From Pseudomonas mucoides (GTDB taxonomy: Bacteria > Pseudomonadota > Gammaproteobacteria > Pseudomonadales > Pseudomonadaceae), in assembly GCF_015461845.1 (NCBI RefSeq), contig NZ_JACOPW010000003.1, positions 248,001-312,000 of the forward strand: a DNA stretch of 64,000 bases. Direction: 5' to 3'. This document shows, piece after piece, positions 55,073 to 63,917 of the stretch; position 1 is the stretch's first letter; each line of letters starts with the position of its first letter. Below the pieces are notes generated by a model. It saw nothing but the letters and a program-made list of their open reading frames with translations. It was not told the DNA's origin and did not search any database. Both the position numbers and the translations under genes were made by a program.

Positions 55073-56098
55073 TTACTTGGCAACCACTTTCTCGGACTTG
55101 CCGTCATAGCGCTTGCGCCATTCGGTCAGGATCTCGTCACGGTTCTTGGAAGCCCAGGCAAAGTCGTTCTTGATCAGACGCTGCTCATAATCCGCCGGCA
55201 ATTCAGTCTGCGGCTTGGCGATACCCGGCTGAGCCAGTACCGCGAAGTTCTCTTTGTAGAGCTCCATCGCCGCAGGGCTTGCCGAGAAGTCAGCCAGTTT
55301 CTTCGCCGCCTCTTCATGCGGAGTGCCTTTGATCACAGCCGTTGCCTCGATCTCCCAGCCCAGGCCTTCTTTCGGCAGGATGATGTCCAGCGGTGCGCCT
55401 TGGCGCTTCAGCTGCACGGCCGGGTATTCAAAGGAAATGCCGATCGGGAATTCGCCGGCAGCCGCCAGTTTGCAAGGCTTGGAGCCGGAGTGAACGTACT
55501 GGCCGATGTTCTGGTGCAGGTCGTCCATGTACTGCCAGCCCTGCTTCTCGCCGAAGGTTTGCAACCAGGCGCTGACGTCGAGGAAGCCGGTGCCGGACGA
55601 GGCCGGGTTAGGCATCACGATTTTGCCTTTGTACTCAGGCTTGGTCAGGTCTTGCCAGCTCACGGGTTTGCTCAGGCCCTGCTTCTCGGCTTCGACGGTG
55701 TTGAAGCAAATGGTCGCGGCCCAGACATCCATGCCGACCCAGGCGGGTGGGTTGGCGGCGTCGCGGTAGTTGCCGCCGATTTTGCCCAGGTCTTTCGGCG
55801 CGTAGCTTTGCAGCATGCCTTGCTGGTCGAGGATCGCCAGGCTCGAAGCGGCCAGGCCCCAGACGGCGTCGGCTTGTGGGCGAGCTTTTTCGGCCAGCAA
55901 CTTGGCAGTGATGATGCCGGTGGAATCACGTACCCACTTGATCTCGACGTCCGGGTTGGTCTTTTCGAAAGCGGCCTTGTAAGCGGTCAACTGCTCGGCT
56001 TCGAGGGCGGTGTACACCGTCAACTCGGTTTTCGCCGCGAAGGCGTTCAGGCTAAAAGCGGAGAGAACAGCAGCGGCCAGGGCCAGGGGCTTGAACAT
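55073..56098 (-). CDS. aepX: Aminoethylphosphonate ABC transporter substrate-binding protein
   Basis: A 341-residue periplasmic binding protein. A signal peptide spans residues 1-21 (ending FAAK), the mature protein opens LTVYTALEAEQLTAYKAAFE and the FbpA-like type II fold continues (VRDSTGIITAKLLAEKARPQ, GIGISFEYPAVQLKRQGAPL-like). It fits the putative 2-aminoethylphosphonate binding family. Similar genes are named aepX in P. putida; the ligand here is inferred. It precedes the FAD and HD enzyme genes. Confidence 0.8.
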   Translation of the reverse strand: MFKPLALAAAVLSAFSLNAFAAKTELTVYTALEAEQLTAYKAAFEKTNPDVEIKWVRDSTGIITAKLLAEKARPQADAVWGLAASSLAILDQQGMLQSYAPKDLGKIGGNYRDAANPPAWVGMDVWAATICFNTVEAEKQGLSKPVSWQDLTKPEYKGKIVMPNPASSGTGFLDVSAWLQTFGEKQGWQYMDDLHQNIGQYVHSGSKPCKLAAAGEFPIGISFEYPAVQLKRQGAPLDIILPKEGLGWEIEATAVIKGTPHEEAAKKLADFSASPAAMELYKENFAVLAQPGIAKPQTELPADYEQRLIKNDFAWASKNRDEILTEWRKRYDGKSEKVVAK

Positions 56099-56151
56099 GA
56101 TCGTTTTCCTGTTTTTTGAGTTGAGGCTTGAGGGTTGAGTCACGGGCAGAA

Positions 56152-57876
56152 TCAGTGGCCAGGCGCGGTCTGCCGCCAGGCTTGGGAACGGCGCAGCAAA
56201 CCGCGCGAGGCCCAGGCCAGCAGCAGGGACACACCCGCCGAGGTGAACAGAATCAGGGTCGACATCGCCGCCGCGCCGCCGACGTTGCCGGCGTCGTCCA
56301 TGTTCAGCACCGCCACCGCCGCGAGGATGGTGTCAGGGCTGTAGAGGAAGATCGCCGCCGAGACAGTGGTCATGGCCGAGACGAACAGGTAGCGCACGAT
56401 GTCCAGCAGCGCCGGCAGGCAGATCGGCACGGTGACGCGCAGGTAGTGTCGATACAGCGGCGCCTTGAGCGACAGCGCGGCGGCTTCAAACTCGGCGTCG
56501 AGCTGACGCAGTGCGGTGGTGGCGGTCATCTGCGCGGTGGTCAAATAGTGAGCAATGGTGCAGACCACCAGCAAGGTCATGGTCCCGTAAAGCACATGCA
56601 GCGGGTTGCCGGTGAGGTTGAAGAAGAAGACGTAACCCAGGCCCAGCACCAGTCCCGGCACCGCCATCGGTACGAAACTGAGCATGCGCAAGGTGAGATT
56701 CAGTCCGCGCTGGCCCTTGGTTTTTTCCATCAGGTAAGCGCCGGTGAAGATCAGCACGCTGCCGATCAACGCCGTGCACAACGCCATCTTCACGCTGTTG
56801 CTATACGCCAGCCAGCCGCCACCCGCCGTGTCGTTGAACTGGTAGTGGTTGAGCGAGAGCGACAGGTTGTACGGCCAGAATTTGACCAGCGAAGAGAAGA
56901 TCGCCATGCCGAACACCAACAGCAACGCCGCGCTGATCAGCAACACGATGCCCAGGTAGCAGCCGTCGCGCAGTTTCGATGGCGCGGGTTTGAAGACTTG
57001 CGCACGCCCGCTCATGGAGTCGCCCTGACGTCGACGCAACCACGCATCGACGCCGAAGCTGAACAGCGCCGGCAACAGCAGGACCATGCCGATCAACGCG
57101 CCGCGACCGAACTGCTGCTGGCCGACCACCGCTTTATAGGCTTCCAGCGCCAGCACCTGGTAGTCGCCACCGACCACCACAGGCACGCCGAAGTCGGTGA
57201 TGGTCAACGTAAACACCAGGCAGAACGCGGCGAACACAGCCTGACGCGTCGCCGGCCAGGTAATGCTGCGGAAAGCTTTTGCCGGACTCGCACCCATGCT
57301 GGAGGCAGCATCGAACAGTCGCGCATCCGCCAGGGACAGCGCCGACAGCAGGATCATCAAGGCGTGTGGGAAGGTGTAGATGACCTCGCCGAGCACAATG
57401 CCCCAGAAGCCGTAGATGTTGTCCGAGAGCAAACCACGCAACATGCCCTGGTTGCCGAACAGATAGACCAGTGCAATACCAGGCAGCATCGACGGCGCCA
57501 TCAACGGCAGCAGCGAAATCCCACGCCAGATGCCTTTGCCGGGAATCAATGTGCGTTGCAGGGCGTAGGCAAACAGATAGGCCAGCGGTACGACAATCGC
57601 CGCGACGCTGAGGGAAACCTTGAGGCTATTACCCAACAGCCAGTGAAAATTTTCGCTGGTGACCAACTCCCGTGCGGCCACCAGACCACCGCCCTGCCCG
57701 GCTTCGGAGCTGAAGCCGCGCCAGAAGATCGCCAGCAACGGCATCAACACCGCGACGCCGAGCAATACCAGCAACAGGACTTTGCCGCCGACCACGAACA
57801 CCCGGTCGCCGATTTCGGCACGGGAGGTCTGCCGAACCTGCTTGTGCGGTATCGGCAGCGCGATGTTCGCGCTCAT
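56152..57876 (-). CDS. Aminoethylphosphonate ABC transporter permease (fused double domain)
   Basis: A 574-residue protein with about 12 hydrophobic helices and two BPD_transp-like halves, the first ending near residue 270 and the second from about 320 with its EAA-type loop (EFEAAALSLKAPLYRHYLRV). The first loop is DAASSMGASPAKAFRSITWP. Such fused permeases occur in phosphonate and iron importers. It overlaps the ATPase gene by one base, and a 53-base gap separates it from the binding-protein gene. Confidence 0.85.
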   Translation of the reverse strand: MSANIALPIPHKQVRQTSRAEIGDRVFVVGGKVLLLVLLGVAVLMPLLAIFWRGFSSEAGQGGGLVAARELVTSENFHWLLGNSLKVSLSVAAIVVPLAYLFAYALQRTLIPGKGIWRGISLLPLMAPSMLPGIALVYLFGNQGMLRGLLSDNIYGFWGIVLGEVIYTFPHALMILLSALSLADARLFDAASSMGASPAKAFRSITWPATRQAVFAAFCLVFTLTITDFGVPVVVGGDYQVLALEAYKAVVGQQQFGRGALIGMVLLLPALFSFGVDAWLRRRQGDSMSGRAQVFKPAPSKLRDGCYLGIVLLISAALLLVFGMAIFSSLVKFWPYNLSLSLNHYQFNDTAGGGWLAYSNSVKMALCTALIGSVLIFTGAYLMEKTKGQRGLNLTLRMLSFVPMAVPGLVLGLGYVFFFNLTGNPLHVLYGTMTLLVVCTIAHYLTTAQMTATTALRQLDAEFEAAALSLKAPLYRHYLRVTVPICLPALLDIVRYLFVSAMTTVSAAIFLYSPDTILAAVAVLNMDDAGNVGGAAAMSTLILFTSAGVSLLLAWASRGLLRRSQAWRQTAPGH

Positions 57877-58952
57877 CAGGCAAACACCTGCAGGCTGCGC
57901 GGCGGCAAGGCAACCATGATCTGCTGGGCGCCGAGGCGCGGCATGGCTTCCGGTGCCAGTTCGGCGAGCAACGGATGGCCCGGCAATTGGTCGAGTTCGA
58001 AGCTCATGCGGCAGCGGTTGCCGAGGAAAGTAATCTCGCGAACCTTGGCCGGGAACAGGTTTTCTTCATGCACCAGCGGGTTGACGTTGATCGCCTCCGG
58101 GCGGCAGAACAAACGGCCCGACGCAGTTTTTGCGCTGCCATCGGCCAGGCGCATGTTCAGCCCGCCGACCTGGGCGTGGCTGTCACTGCTGCGGCGAAAC
58201 GGCAGCCAGTTACCCTGGCCGACGAACTCCGCCACAAACGGCGTGGCCGGACGGTCGTAGATTTCCTGCGGCGTGGCGTACTGCTCGACCTTGCCGTTGT
58301 TCATCACGGCGATGCGGTCGGCCATCAGCATGGCTTCGTCCTGATTGTGCGTGACCATCAGGGTGGTGATGCCGAGGTTGCGCTGCAATTGGCGAAGTTC
58401 GGTGCACAGGTGCTCGCGAACCCGGGCGTCGAGTGCCGACATCGGTTCGTCCAGCAGCAATAACGAAGGCGCTGGCGCCAGGGCCCGAGCCAGGGCGACG
58501 CGTTGCTGTTGGCCGCCGGACAATTGGCCGGGGTACTTTTTCTCGCTGCCGATCAGGCCGACCAGTTCCAGCATCTGACCGACACGCTTGCGCACTTCGT
58601 CGCGACCGCTGCCGGCGAGACCGTAGGCAATGTTCGCTTCGACGGTGAGATTGGGGAACAGTGCGTAGGACTGGAACAGAATGCCGTAGTCCCGCGCCTG
58701 GGGGGCCAAGTGGGAAACGTCGCGATCACCGAGGTACAACTCGCCGCTGTCCTGTTTTTCCAGGCCGGCGATGCAGCGCAGCAAGGTGGTTTTGCCACAA
58801 CCCGACGGGCCCAGCAGACACACCAGTTCGCCGGCCGCCACGTCGAGGGAAACGTTATCCAGCGCAGTAAAGGCGCCGAAGCGTTTCTGTACGCCGCGCA
58901 CCTTCATCGGGGCGCCGGGGTTGGTCAGGGCAGTTGCGATCGAGTGGTTCAT
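57876..58952 (-). CDS. Aminoethylphosphonate ABC transporter ATP-binding protein
   Basis: A 358-residue ABC ATPase. Walker A is GPSGCGKTTLL, the signature LSGGQQQRVALARAL, Walker B LLLLDEPMSALD, and a TOBE-like domain makes up the last ~110 residues. It powers the fused permease encoded just downstream. It is the first structural gene after the LysR regulator, with 145 bases between them containing a hairpin. Assignment to phosphonate rests on the cluster. Confidence 0.85.
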   Translation of the reverse strand: MNHSIATALTNPGAPMKVRGVQKRFGAFTALDNVSLDVAAGELVCLLGPSGCGKTTLLRCIAGLEKQDSGELYLGDRDVSHLAPQARDYGILFQSYALFPNLTVEANIAYGLAGSGRDEVRKRVGQMLELVGLIGSEKKYPGQLSGGQQQRVALARALAPAPSLLLLDEPMSALDARVREHLCTELRQLQRNLGITTLMVTHNQDEAMLMADRIAVMNNGKVEQYATPQEIYDRPATPFVAEFVGQGNWLPFRRSSDSHAQVGGLNMRLADGSAKTASGRLFCRPEAINVNPLVHEENLFPAKVREITFLGNRCRMSFELDQLPGHPLLAELAPEAMPRLGAQQIMVALPPRSLQVFA

Positions 58953-59064
58953 GGACAGGCCTCATCAAGCAGATGAAGGCCATCCTAGGGATGCAATGCG
59001 TCCGTCATGTGGCAGTGAGGCAAAAATGGCTGATAGTGGTATTCAGGGATTTTGGTTCACCGTC

Positions 59065-59096
59065 GATCGTTCCCACACTCTGCGTGGGAAACGATC
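59065..59096. terminator. Hairpin between the LysR gene and the ABC genes
   Basis: GATCGTTCCCAC and GTGGGAAACGATC pair with a single bulge around a 7-base loop. This CGTTCCCAC...GTGGGAACG hairpin recurs in Pseudomonas spacers; here it probably ends lysR transcription. Confidence 0.65.
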
Positions 59097-59097
59097 A

Positions 59098-59961
59098 TCA
59101 GGCAGGTGCCATTTCCTGCGCCAACCCGAGAAACGCCGCTGGCAGCCGCGCGCCTTTGCGCTCCTTGAGGCAATACAGGTACTCGGGAATCTGCGGCGCA
59201 TTCTCGATGGTCAGCACCCGCAGTTGCGGATCGTGCGGCACTTCCTGCCGGGCAATGATGCTGATGCCGATGTTGCGCAGCACCGCCTCCCGGATCGATT
59301 CACGGCTGCCAATCTCCAGCAGCGGCCCGAAACTCACCCCGGCGCTGGCCAGTAACTCTTCCGTCAGACGCCGAGTGGTCGAGCCCGATTCGCGCATCAA
59401 CAACGTATGCCCGGCCAATGCGCTCAGCGGCACATGGTCGTGAACCGCCAGCGGATGATTGCGATGCACCGCCAACACCAACGGATCGCTGCCCAGCACC
59501 CGGCGAATCAACCGCGCATCGTCGAGCAATTGCGAGGACGCCGCGACATCCACCCGGTAGTCCTCCAGCGCTTCGAGCACTTGTTGGGAATTGCCGATTT
59601 CCACCGACACTTCCACTTGCGGCAGGCGCTCGCGAAAGGCCTTCACCAGATCAAGGATGTAATACGGCGCCGTGGCCGCGATGCGCAACGTGCCCTGGAC
59701 CTGACCGCTGTTGCGCAGGAAAAACTCGATGTCGGCTTCCTGCTGCAACAATGCCTTGACCATCGGCAGCAGCCGCGCGCCTTCTTCGCTGACGCTGAGG
59801 CGGCGGCCGCCACGGTAGAACAGTTCAACCGAGTACTGACTTTCCAGATGGCGGATCTGCGTCGTCACCGTGGGCTGGCTCAGGCCAAGCTTCTTCGCCG
59901 CCAGGGTAATGCTGCCCAGGCGGGCCACCATGTAAAACGCCTTCAGCTCGGCACTCAGCAC
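59098..59961 (-). CDS. LysR-type regulator of the aminophosphonate cluster
   Basis: A 287-residue regulator. The winged helix-turn-helix SITLAAKKLGLSQPTVTTQI is at about residues 17-36, followed by a two-lobe effector domain (LRIAATAPYYILDLVKAF). It reads the same way as the transporter and enzyme genes downstream, so it likely controls them from a site in the 145-base spacer; an effector such as an aminophosphonate is inferred. It is convergent with nothing and lies 16 bases after cadA's end on the same strand. Confidence 0.83.
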   Translation of the reverse strand: MLSAELKAFYMVARLGSITLAAKKLGLSQPTVTTQIRHLESQYSVELFYRGGRRLSVSEEGARLLPMVKALLQQEADIEFFLRNSGQVQGTLRIAATAPYYILDLVKAFRERLPQVEVSVEIGNSQQVLEALEDYRVDVAASSQLLDDARLIRRVLGSDPLVLAVHRNHPLAVHDHVPLSALAGHTLLMRESGSTTRRLTEELLASAGVSFGPLLEIGSRESIREAVLRNIGISIIARQEVPHDPQLRVLTIENAPQIPEYLYCLKERKGARLPAAFLGLAQEMAPA

Positions 59962-59977
59962 ACCCGCTCCTCATCGC

Positions 59978-62239
59978 TTATTTGCGCAACAGGCGCAAAC
60001 CATTGAACACCACCAACAGGCTCACGCCCATGTCGGCGAACACCGCCATCCACATGGTAGCGATCCCGGCGAAGGTTACCCCAAGAAAGATCGCCTTGAT
60101 GACCAAAGCGAGGGCGATGTTCTGTTTCAGGATGCTGGAGGTCTGGCGCGACAAGCGGATGAACGCCGGAATCTTGCGCAAATCGTCGTCCATCAAGGCG
60201 ACATCAGCGGTCTCGATGGCGGTATCGGTACCGGCCGCCGCCATGGCAAAGCCGATCTCGGCCCGGGCCAGCGCCGGCGCGTCGTTGATGCCGTCGCCGA
60301 CCATGCCGACGTTATGGCCCTGTGCATAAAGGGCTTCGATGGCTTGCAGTTTATCGGTCGGCAGCAGGTCGCCCTTGGCCTCGTCGATACCGACTTGTGC
60401 GGCAATCGCCTGCGCGGTGTGGACGTTATCGCCGGTGAGCATCAGGGTTTTCACGCCCAGCTCATGCAACTGGCGGATCGCTTCACGGCTGCTCTCTTTA
60501 ACGGTGTCGGCCACGGCGAACAGCGCCAGCGGACCGGACGGGTCGAGCAGCAGCACCACGGACTTGCCCTGCTTCTCCAGCGCGAACAGTTTTTCTTCCA
60601 GTTGCGGCGAGCACAGGCCCAGCTCTTCGACCAGACGATGATTGCCCAAGTGGTAGGTCTGGCCGTTGACTTGCCCCTTCACACCGCGACCGGCCAGCGC
60701 TTCGAAGTTATCCACAATCAGCGGCGCAAATTGTTTATCGGCAGCCGCGTTGGCAATGGCCAGCGACACCGGGTGATCCGAGCGACCGGCCAGCGCTGCG
60801 GCAATCGCCGGGGCAGTGGCGTCTGCGGTGGGCTCAAGCGACAAATAATCGGTCTGCACCGGTTTGCCATGGGTAATCGTGCCGGTCTTGTCCAAGGCCA
60901 AGTAATCGAGCTTGTAACCGCCCTCCAGATAGACGCCGCCCTTGACCAGAATCCCTTTGCGCGCCGCCGCCGCGAGGCCGCTGACGATGGTCACCGGAGT
61001 GGAAATCACCAACGCGCATGGGCAAGCCACCACCAGCAACACCAGCGCGCGATAGATCCAGTCAAACCAGACGGCGCCCATGAACAGCGGCGGAATGACC
61101 GCGACCGCCAGAGCAAGAATGAAGACCGCCGGGGTGTAGATTTTGGAAAACTGGTCGACGAAACGCTGGGTCGGCGCCCGGGCACCCTGAGCCTGTTCGA
61201 CGGCGTGGATAATGCGCGCCAGCGTCGAGTTGTTGGCCGCTGCGGTCACCGCATATTCCAGAGACCCCGCCTGATTGATGGTGCCGGCGAAGACTTTGTC
61301 GCCGACGGTCTTCTCCACCGGCAGGCTTTCGCCCGTGATCGGCGCCTGATCGATGGTCGAACTGCCCGACACGACTTCGCCGTCCAGGCCAATCCGCTCG
61401 CCGGGACGCACCCGCACTCGCGCACCGAGCTCGATGGTTTTGACCTCTTGCGTGACCCAGCTGCCGTCGGCTTGCTGCACCGTCGCCTGTTCCGGGGTCA
61501 TCTGCATCAAGCCGCCAATGGCGTTACGCGCCCGGTCCAGCGATTTGGCTTCGATCAACTCGGCCACGGTGAACAGGAACATCACCATCGCCGCTTCCGG
61601 CCATTGCCCGATCAGGATCGCGCCGGTGACCGCGATGCTCATCAACGCGTTGATGTTCAGGTTGAGGTTCTTGAGCGCGATCCAGCCTTTCTTGTAAGTG
61701 GTGAGGCCGCCACTGAGGATCGAAATCAGCGCGATGATCGCCACCACCCAGTCCGGCGCGGCGCTAGTGAAGTGGATCACTTCTGCCGCCAGCGCCCCCA
61801 CGCCGGACAGTGCCAGAGGCCACCAGTGCTTTTTCTCGGGGATCGGCGCTGGCGCTTCGACGCCCTGCTCCAGCGGTTCGGCCACCATGCCCAGCGACTT
61901 GATCGCCTCGATGATCGGCGCAGTGCTCGGCAGGTCATGGGTCACGCCCAAGACCCGATTGATCAGGTTGAATTCCAGCTGTTGCACACCCGCAAGCTTG
62001 CCCAGTTTGTTCTGGATCAGCGTCTGCTCGGTCGGGCAGTCCATGGCGTCGATGCGGAAGCTGCTCAGCCGCGCACCGGCGGTTGGCGTTTCGCTCAACT
62101 TGATCAGCGATGGCGCCGCCACTTTGGCGGAACAGCAGGAATCACCGTGCCCGCCATGCTCATGTTTCTGCACAGGCTGCAGTTTGTGGCTGTGATCGTG
62201 CCCAGCCTCGTGTGTGTGGGTGTGTCGGGAATCGCTCAT
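59978..62239 (-). CDS. cadA: CadA, Cd/Zn/Pb-translocating P-type ATPase
   Basis: A 753-residue P1B-type efflux ATPase. The start is His-rich (THTHEAGHDHSHK) with Cys35-Cys36, followed by one heavy-metal domain with MDCPTE. The transmembrane CPC motif is in VACPCALVIS, phosphorylation site DKTGTITHGK and MVGDGINDAPALA. The ATG at 62239 was chosen because the His-rich head is the family start. It is divergent from cadR and shares its operator. Confidence 0.95.
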   Translation of the reverse strand: MSDSRHTHTHEAGHDHSHKLQPVQKHEHGGHGDSCCSAKVAAPSLIKLSETPTAGARLSSFRIDAMDCPTEQTLIQNKLGKLAGVQQLEFNLINRVLGVTHDLPSTAPIIEAIKSLGMVAEPLEQGVEAPAPIPEKKHWWPLALSGVGALAAEVIHFTSAAPDWVVAIIALISILSGGLTTYKKGWIALKNLNLNINALMSIAVTGAILIGQWPEAAMVMFLFTVAELIEAKSLDRARNAIGGLMQMTPEQATVQQADGSWVTQEVKTIELGARVRVRPGERIGLDGEVVSGSSTIDQAPITGESLPVEKTVGDKVFAGTINQAGSLEYAVTAAANNSTLARIIHAVEQAQGARAPTQRFVDQFSKIYTPAVFILALAVAVIPPLFMGAVWFDWIYRALVLLVVACPCALVISTPVTIVSGLAAAARKGILVKGGVYLEGGYKLDYLALDKTGTITHGKPVQTDYLSLEPTADATAPAIAAALAGRSDHPVSLAIANAAADKQFAPLIVDNFEALAGRGVKGQVNGQTYHLGNHRLVEELGLCSPQLEEKLFALEKQGKSVVLLLDPSGPLALFAVADTVKESSREAIRQLHELGVKTLMLTGDNVHTAQAIAAQVGIDEAKGDLLPTDKLQAIEALYAQGHNVGMVGDGINDAPALARAEIGFAMAAAGTDTAIETADVALMDDDLRKIPAFIRLSRQTSSILKQNIALALVIKAIFLGVTFAGIATMWMAVFADMGVSLLVVFNGLRLLRK

Positions 62240-62270
62240 CGGGTCGCGTCCATGAAGGTGCCTGTTGCCA

Positions 62271-62301
62271 AGTAAAGACCCTGTAGCCACTATAGGGTCA
62301 A
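62271..62301 (-). promoter_or_regulatory. CadR operator and cadA promoter
   Basis: On the minus strand TTGACC (62301-62296) and TTTACT (62276-62271) are separated by 19 bases, the long spacing of MerR-type promoters. A 21-base dyad with ACCCTATAG and CTACAGGGT half-sites fills 62278-62298. This matches the CadR site known from P. putida. Confidence 0.88.
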
Positions 62302-62324
62302 GCACCCATTTGGAGATTGCCGTC

Positions 62325-62774
62325 ATGAAGATCGGAGAACTGGCCAAACTCACCGACTGCGCCGTCGAAACCATCCGCTATTACGAGCGCGAAAACCTGC
62401 TGCCGGAACCGGCCCGCAGCGACGGCAACTACCGCGTCTACACCCAGGCCCACGCCGAACGCCTGACCTTCATCCGCAACTGCCGCACCCTCGACATGAC
62501 CCTCGAAGAGATCCGCAGCCTGCTGGCCTTGCGCGACAGCCCGCAGGACCAGTGTGAAAGCGTGAATGCGCTGATCGATGAGCACATTCACCACGTCAAG
62601 GCGCGGATTGATGGGTTATTGGCATTGCAGACACAACTGCTCGACCTGCGCCAACGCTGTGGCGAAGGGCCGGAGATTGATCAGTGCGGGATTTTGCAGC
62701 GGTTGGAAGTGAGTGGCGGGGTTGTGGCGACGGAGGTTGAGCATTCTCATGTCGGGAGAAGCCACGGGCATTAA
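62325..62774 (+). CDS. cadR: CadR, MerR-family Cd/Zn-responsive regulator
   Basis: A 149-residue MerR-type activator starting MKIGELAKLTDCAVETIRYY. The metal-binding cysteines are Cys77 (DQCESVNAL), Cys112 (QRCGEG) and Cys121, and the C-terminus is His-rich (EHSHVGRSHGH), as in P. putida CadR. It twists the cadA promoter into an active form when it binds Cd or Zn. An in-frame start 20 codons upstream overlaps the operator and was rejected. Confidence 0.94.
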   Translation: MKIGELAKLTDCAVETIRYYERENLLPEPARSDGNYRVYTQAHAERLTFIRNCRTLDMTLEEIRSLLALRDSPQDQCESVNALIDEHIHHVKARIDGLLALQTQLLDLRQRCGEGPEIDQCGILQRLEVSGGVVATEVEHSHVGRSHGH

Positions 62775-62788
62775 AGCCCCCCTAAAAC

Positions 62789-62882
62789 CTGTGGGAGCGG
62801 GCTTGCCCGCGATGACGGCGGCACATCCAACGTTGATGTGACTGACAAACCGCTTTCGCGGGCAAGCCCGCTCCCACAGGGT
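62789..62882. repeat. REPIN-like element between cadR and thyA
   Basis: CCTGTGGGAGCGGGCTTGCC at the left and GGCAAGCCCGCTCCCACAGG at the right are complementary, with an unrelated centre. Confidence 0.8.
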
Positions 62883-62895
62883 TATGTGTTAAGGC

Positions 62896-63867
62896 TTAGA
62901 CCGCCATTGGCGCGGTCATTGGCGCGTGGTGCTGATACCCCTCAAGCGAGAAATCGCCCGGCTCGATCAACTCCAGCCATTCCGGCTGATACACGCCAGT
63001 CTTGGCAAACTCCGGTACACGATCACTGATCACCAGTTTCGGCATCGGGAACGGCTCGCGCTTGAGCTGTTCATTCAGCATGTCCAGGTGGTTTTCGTAG
63101 ACGTGCGCATCACCAATGAAATAGGTGAACCAGCGCGGCGTGTACCCGGTCAGGCGACCGATCAGGCTCAGCAGCGCGGCGCCCTCGGTGAGGTTGAACG
63201 GTGTGCCCAGGCCCAGGTCGTTGGAGCGGATGTAGAGGGTCAGGGAGATTTCCCTGGTCTCGACATTCGGGTGGAACTGGTACAACAGGTGGCACGGCGG
63301 CAGGGCCATTTCATCGAGCTGGGCAACGTTCCAGCCGTGGAACAGGATGCGGCGGCTGCCCGGGTCCTTGATGATGGTGTCGACGCACTGGCGGATCTGG
63401 TCGATCGCCTTGTACAGCACCACGTAGGCCTGGCCGTCTTCTTCACCTTCCGCGATCTGGCGGTAGCCCTGACTCAGAGTCTGCTCGATGGCGGCCTGGT
63501 TGCTGACCGGGATCTGCTTGTACGCCGGCCATTTACGCCATTGCACGCCGTAGATCTCGCCGAGGTCGTCGTCGCCCTGGCGGAACGGGTTGGCCAGCCA
63601 CTGCGCGTTTTCGTTGGCGTTCTGGTCCCAGACCTTGCAGCCCAGTGCACGGAATTCGGCGGCGTTGTTCACGCCACGCAGGAAACCGCACATCTCGCCG
63701 ATGGCCGATTTGAAGGCCATCTTGCGCGTGGTGATCGCCGGGAACCCTTCTTTCAGGTCGTAACGCAGCATCGCGCCCGGAAAGCTTATGGTGTTCACGC
63801 CCGTACGGTTGGCTTGCTTGGTGCCGTTCTTGATGACGTGGGCGACCAGTTCGAGATATTGCTTCAT
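62896..63867 (-). CDS. thyA: Thymidylate synthase (long form)
   Basis: A 323-residue ThyA that makes dTMP from dUMP with methylene-THF. The catalytic Cys192 is in [12 protein letters not shown], and RIILFHGWN-type and [12 protein letters not shown] motifs are present. It is about 60 residues longer than the 264-residue E. coli enzyme because of an insertion at roughly residues 95-160, as seen in some Pseudomonas and Gram-positive forms. It works with folA. lgt lies just upstream on the same strand. Confidence 0.95.
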   Translation of the reverse strand: MKQYLELVAHVIKNGTKQANRTGVNTISFPGAMLRYDLKEGFPAITTRKMAFKSAIGEMCGFLRGVNNAAEFRALGCKVWDQNANENAQWLANPFRQGDDDLGEIYGVQWRKWPAYKQIPVSNQAAIEQTLSQGYRQIAEGEEDGQAYVVLYKAIDQIRQCVDTIIKDPGSRRILFHGWNVAQLDEMALPPCHLLYQFHPNVETREISLTLYIRSNDLGLGTPFNLTEGAALLSLIGRLTGYTPRWFTYFIGDAHVYENHLDMLNEQLKREPFPMPKLVISDRVPEFAKTGVYQPEWLELIEPGDFSLEGYQHHAPMTAPMAV

Positions 63868-63917
63868 GAGTTACCTGTGTCCTTGAACCCGGAGGCCGTC
63901 GCCCCCGGGGTTCGAAT

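Noticed and set aside
56128..58260. Long plus-strand frame (710 codons) opposite the ABC permease
   Set aside because: Its composition is very rich in Gln, Arg and His as expected of an antisense shadow, and the permease has clear motifs.
60314..62275. Long plus-strand frame (653 codons) opposite cadA
   Set aside because: Shadow of a well-defined P-type ATPase; it also covers the CadR operator.
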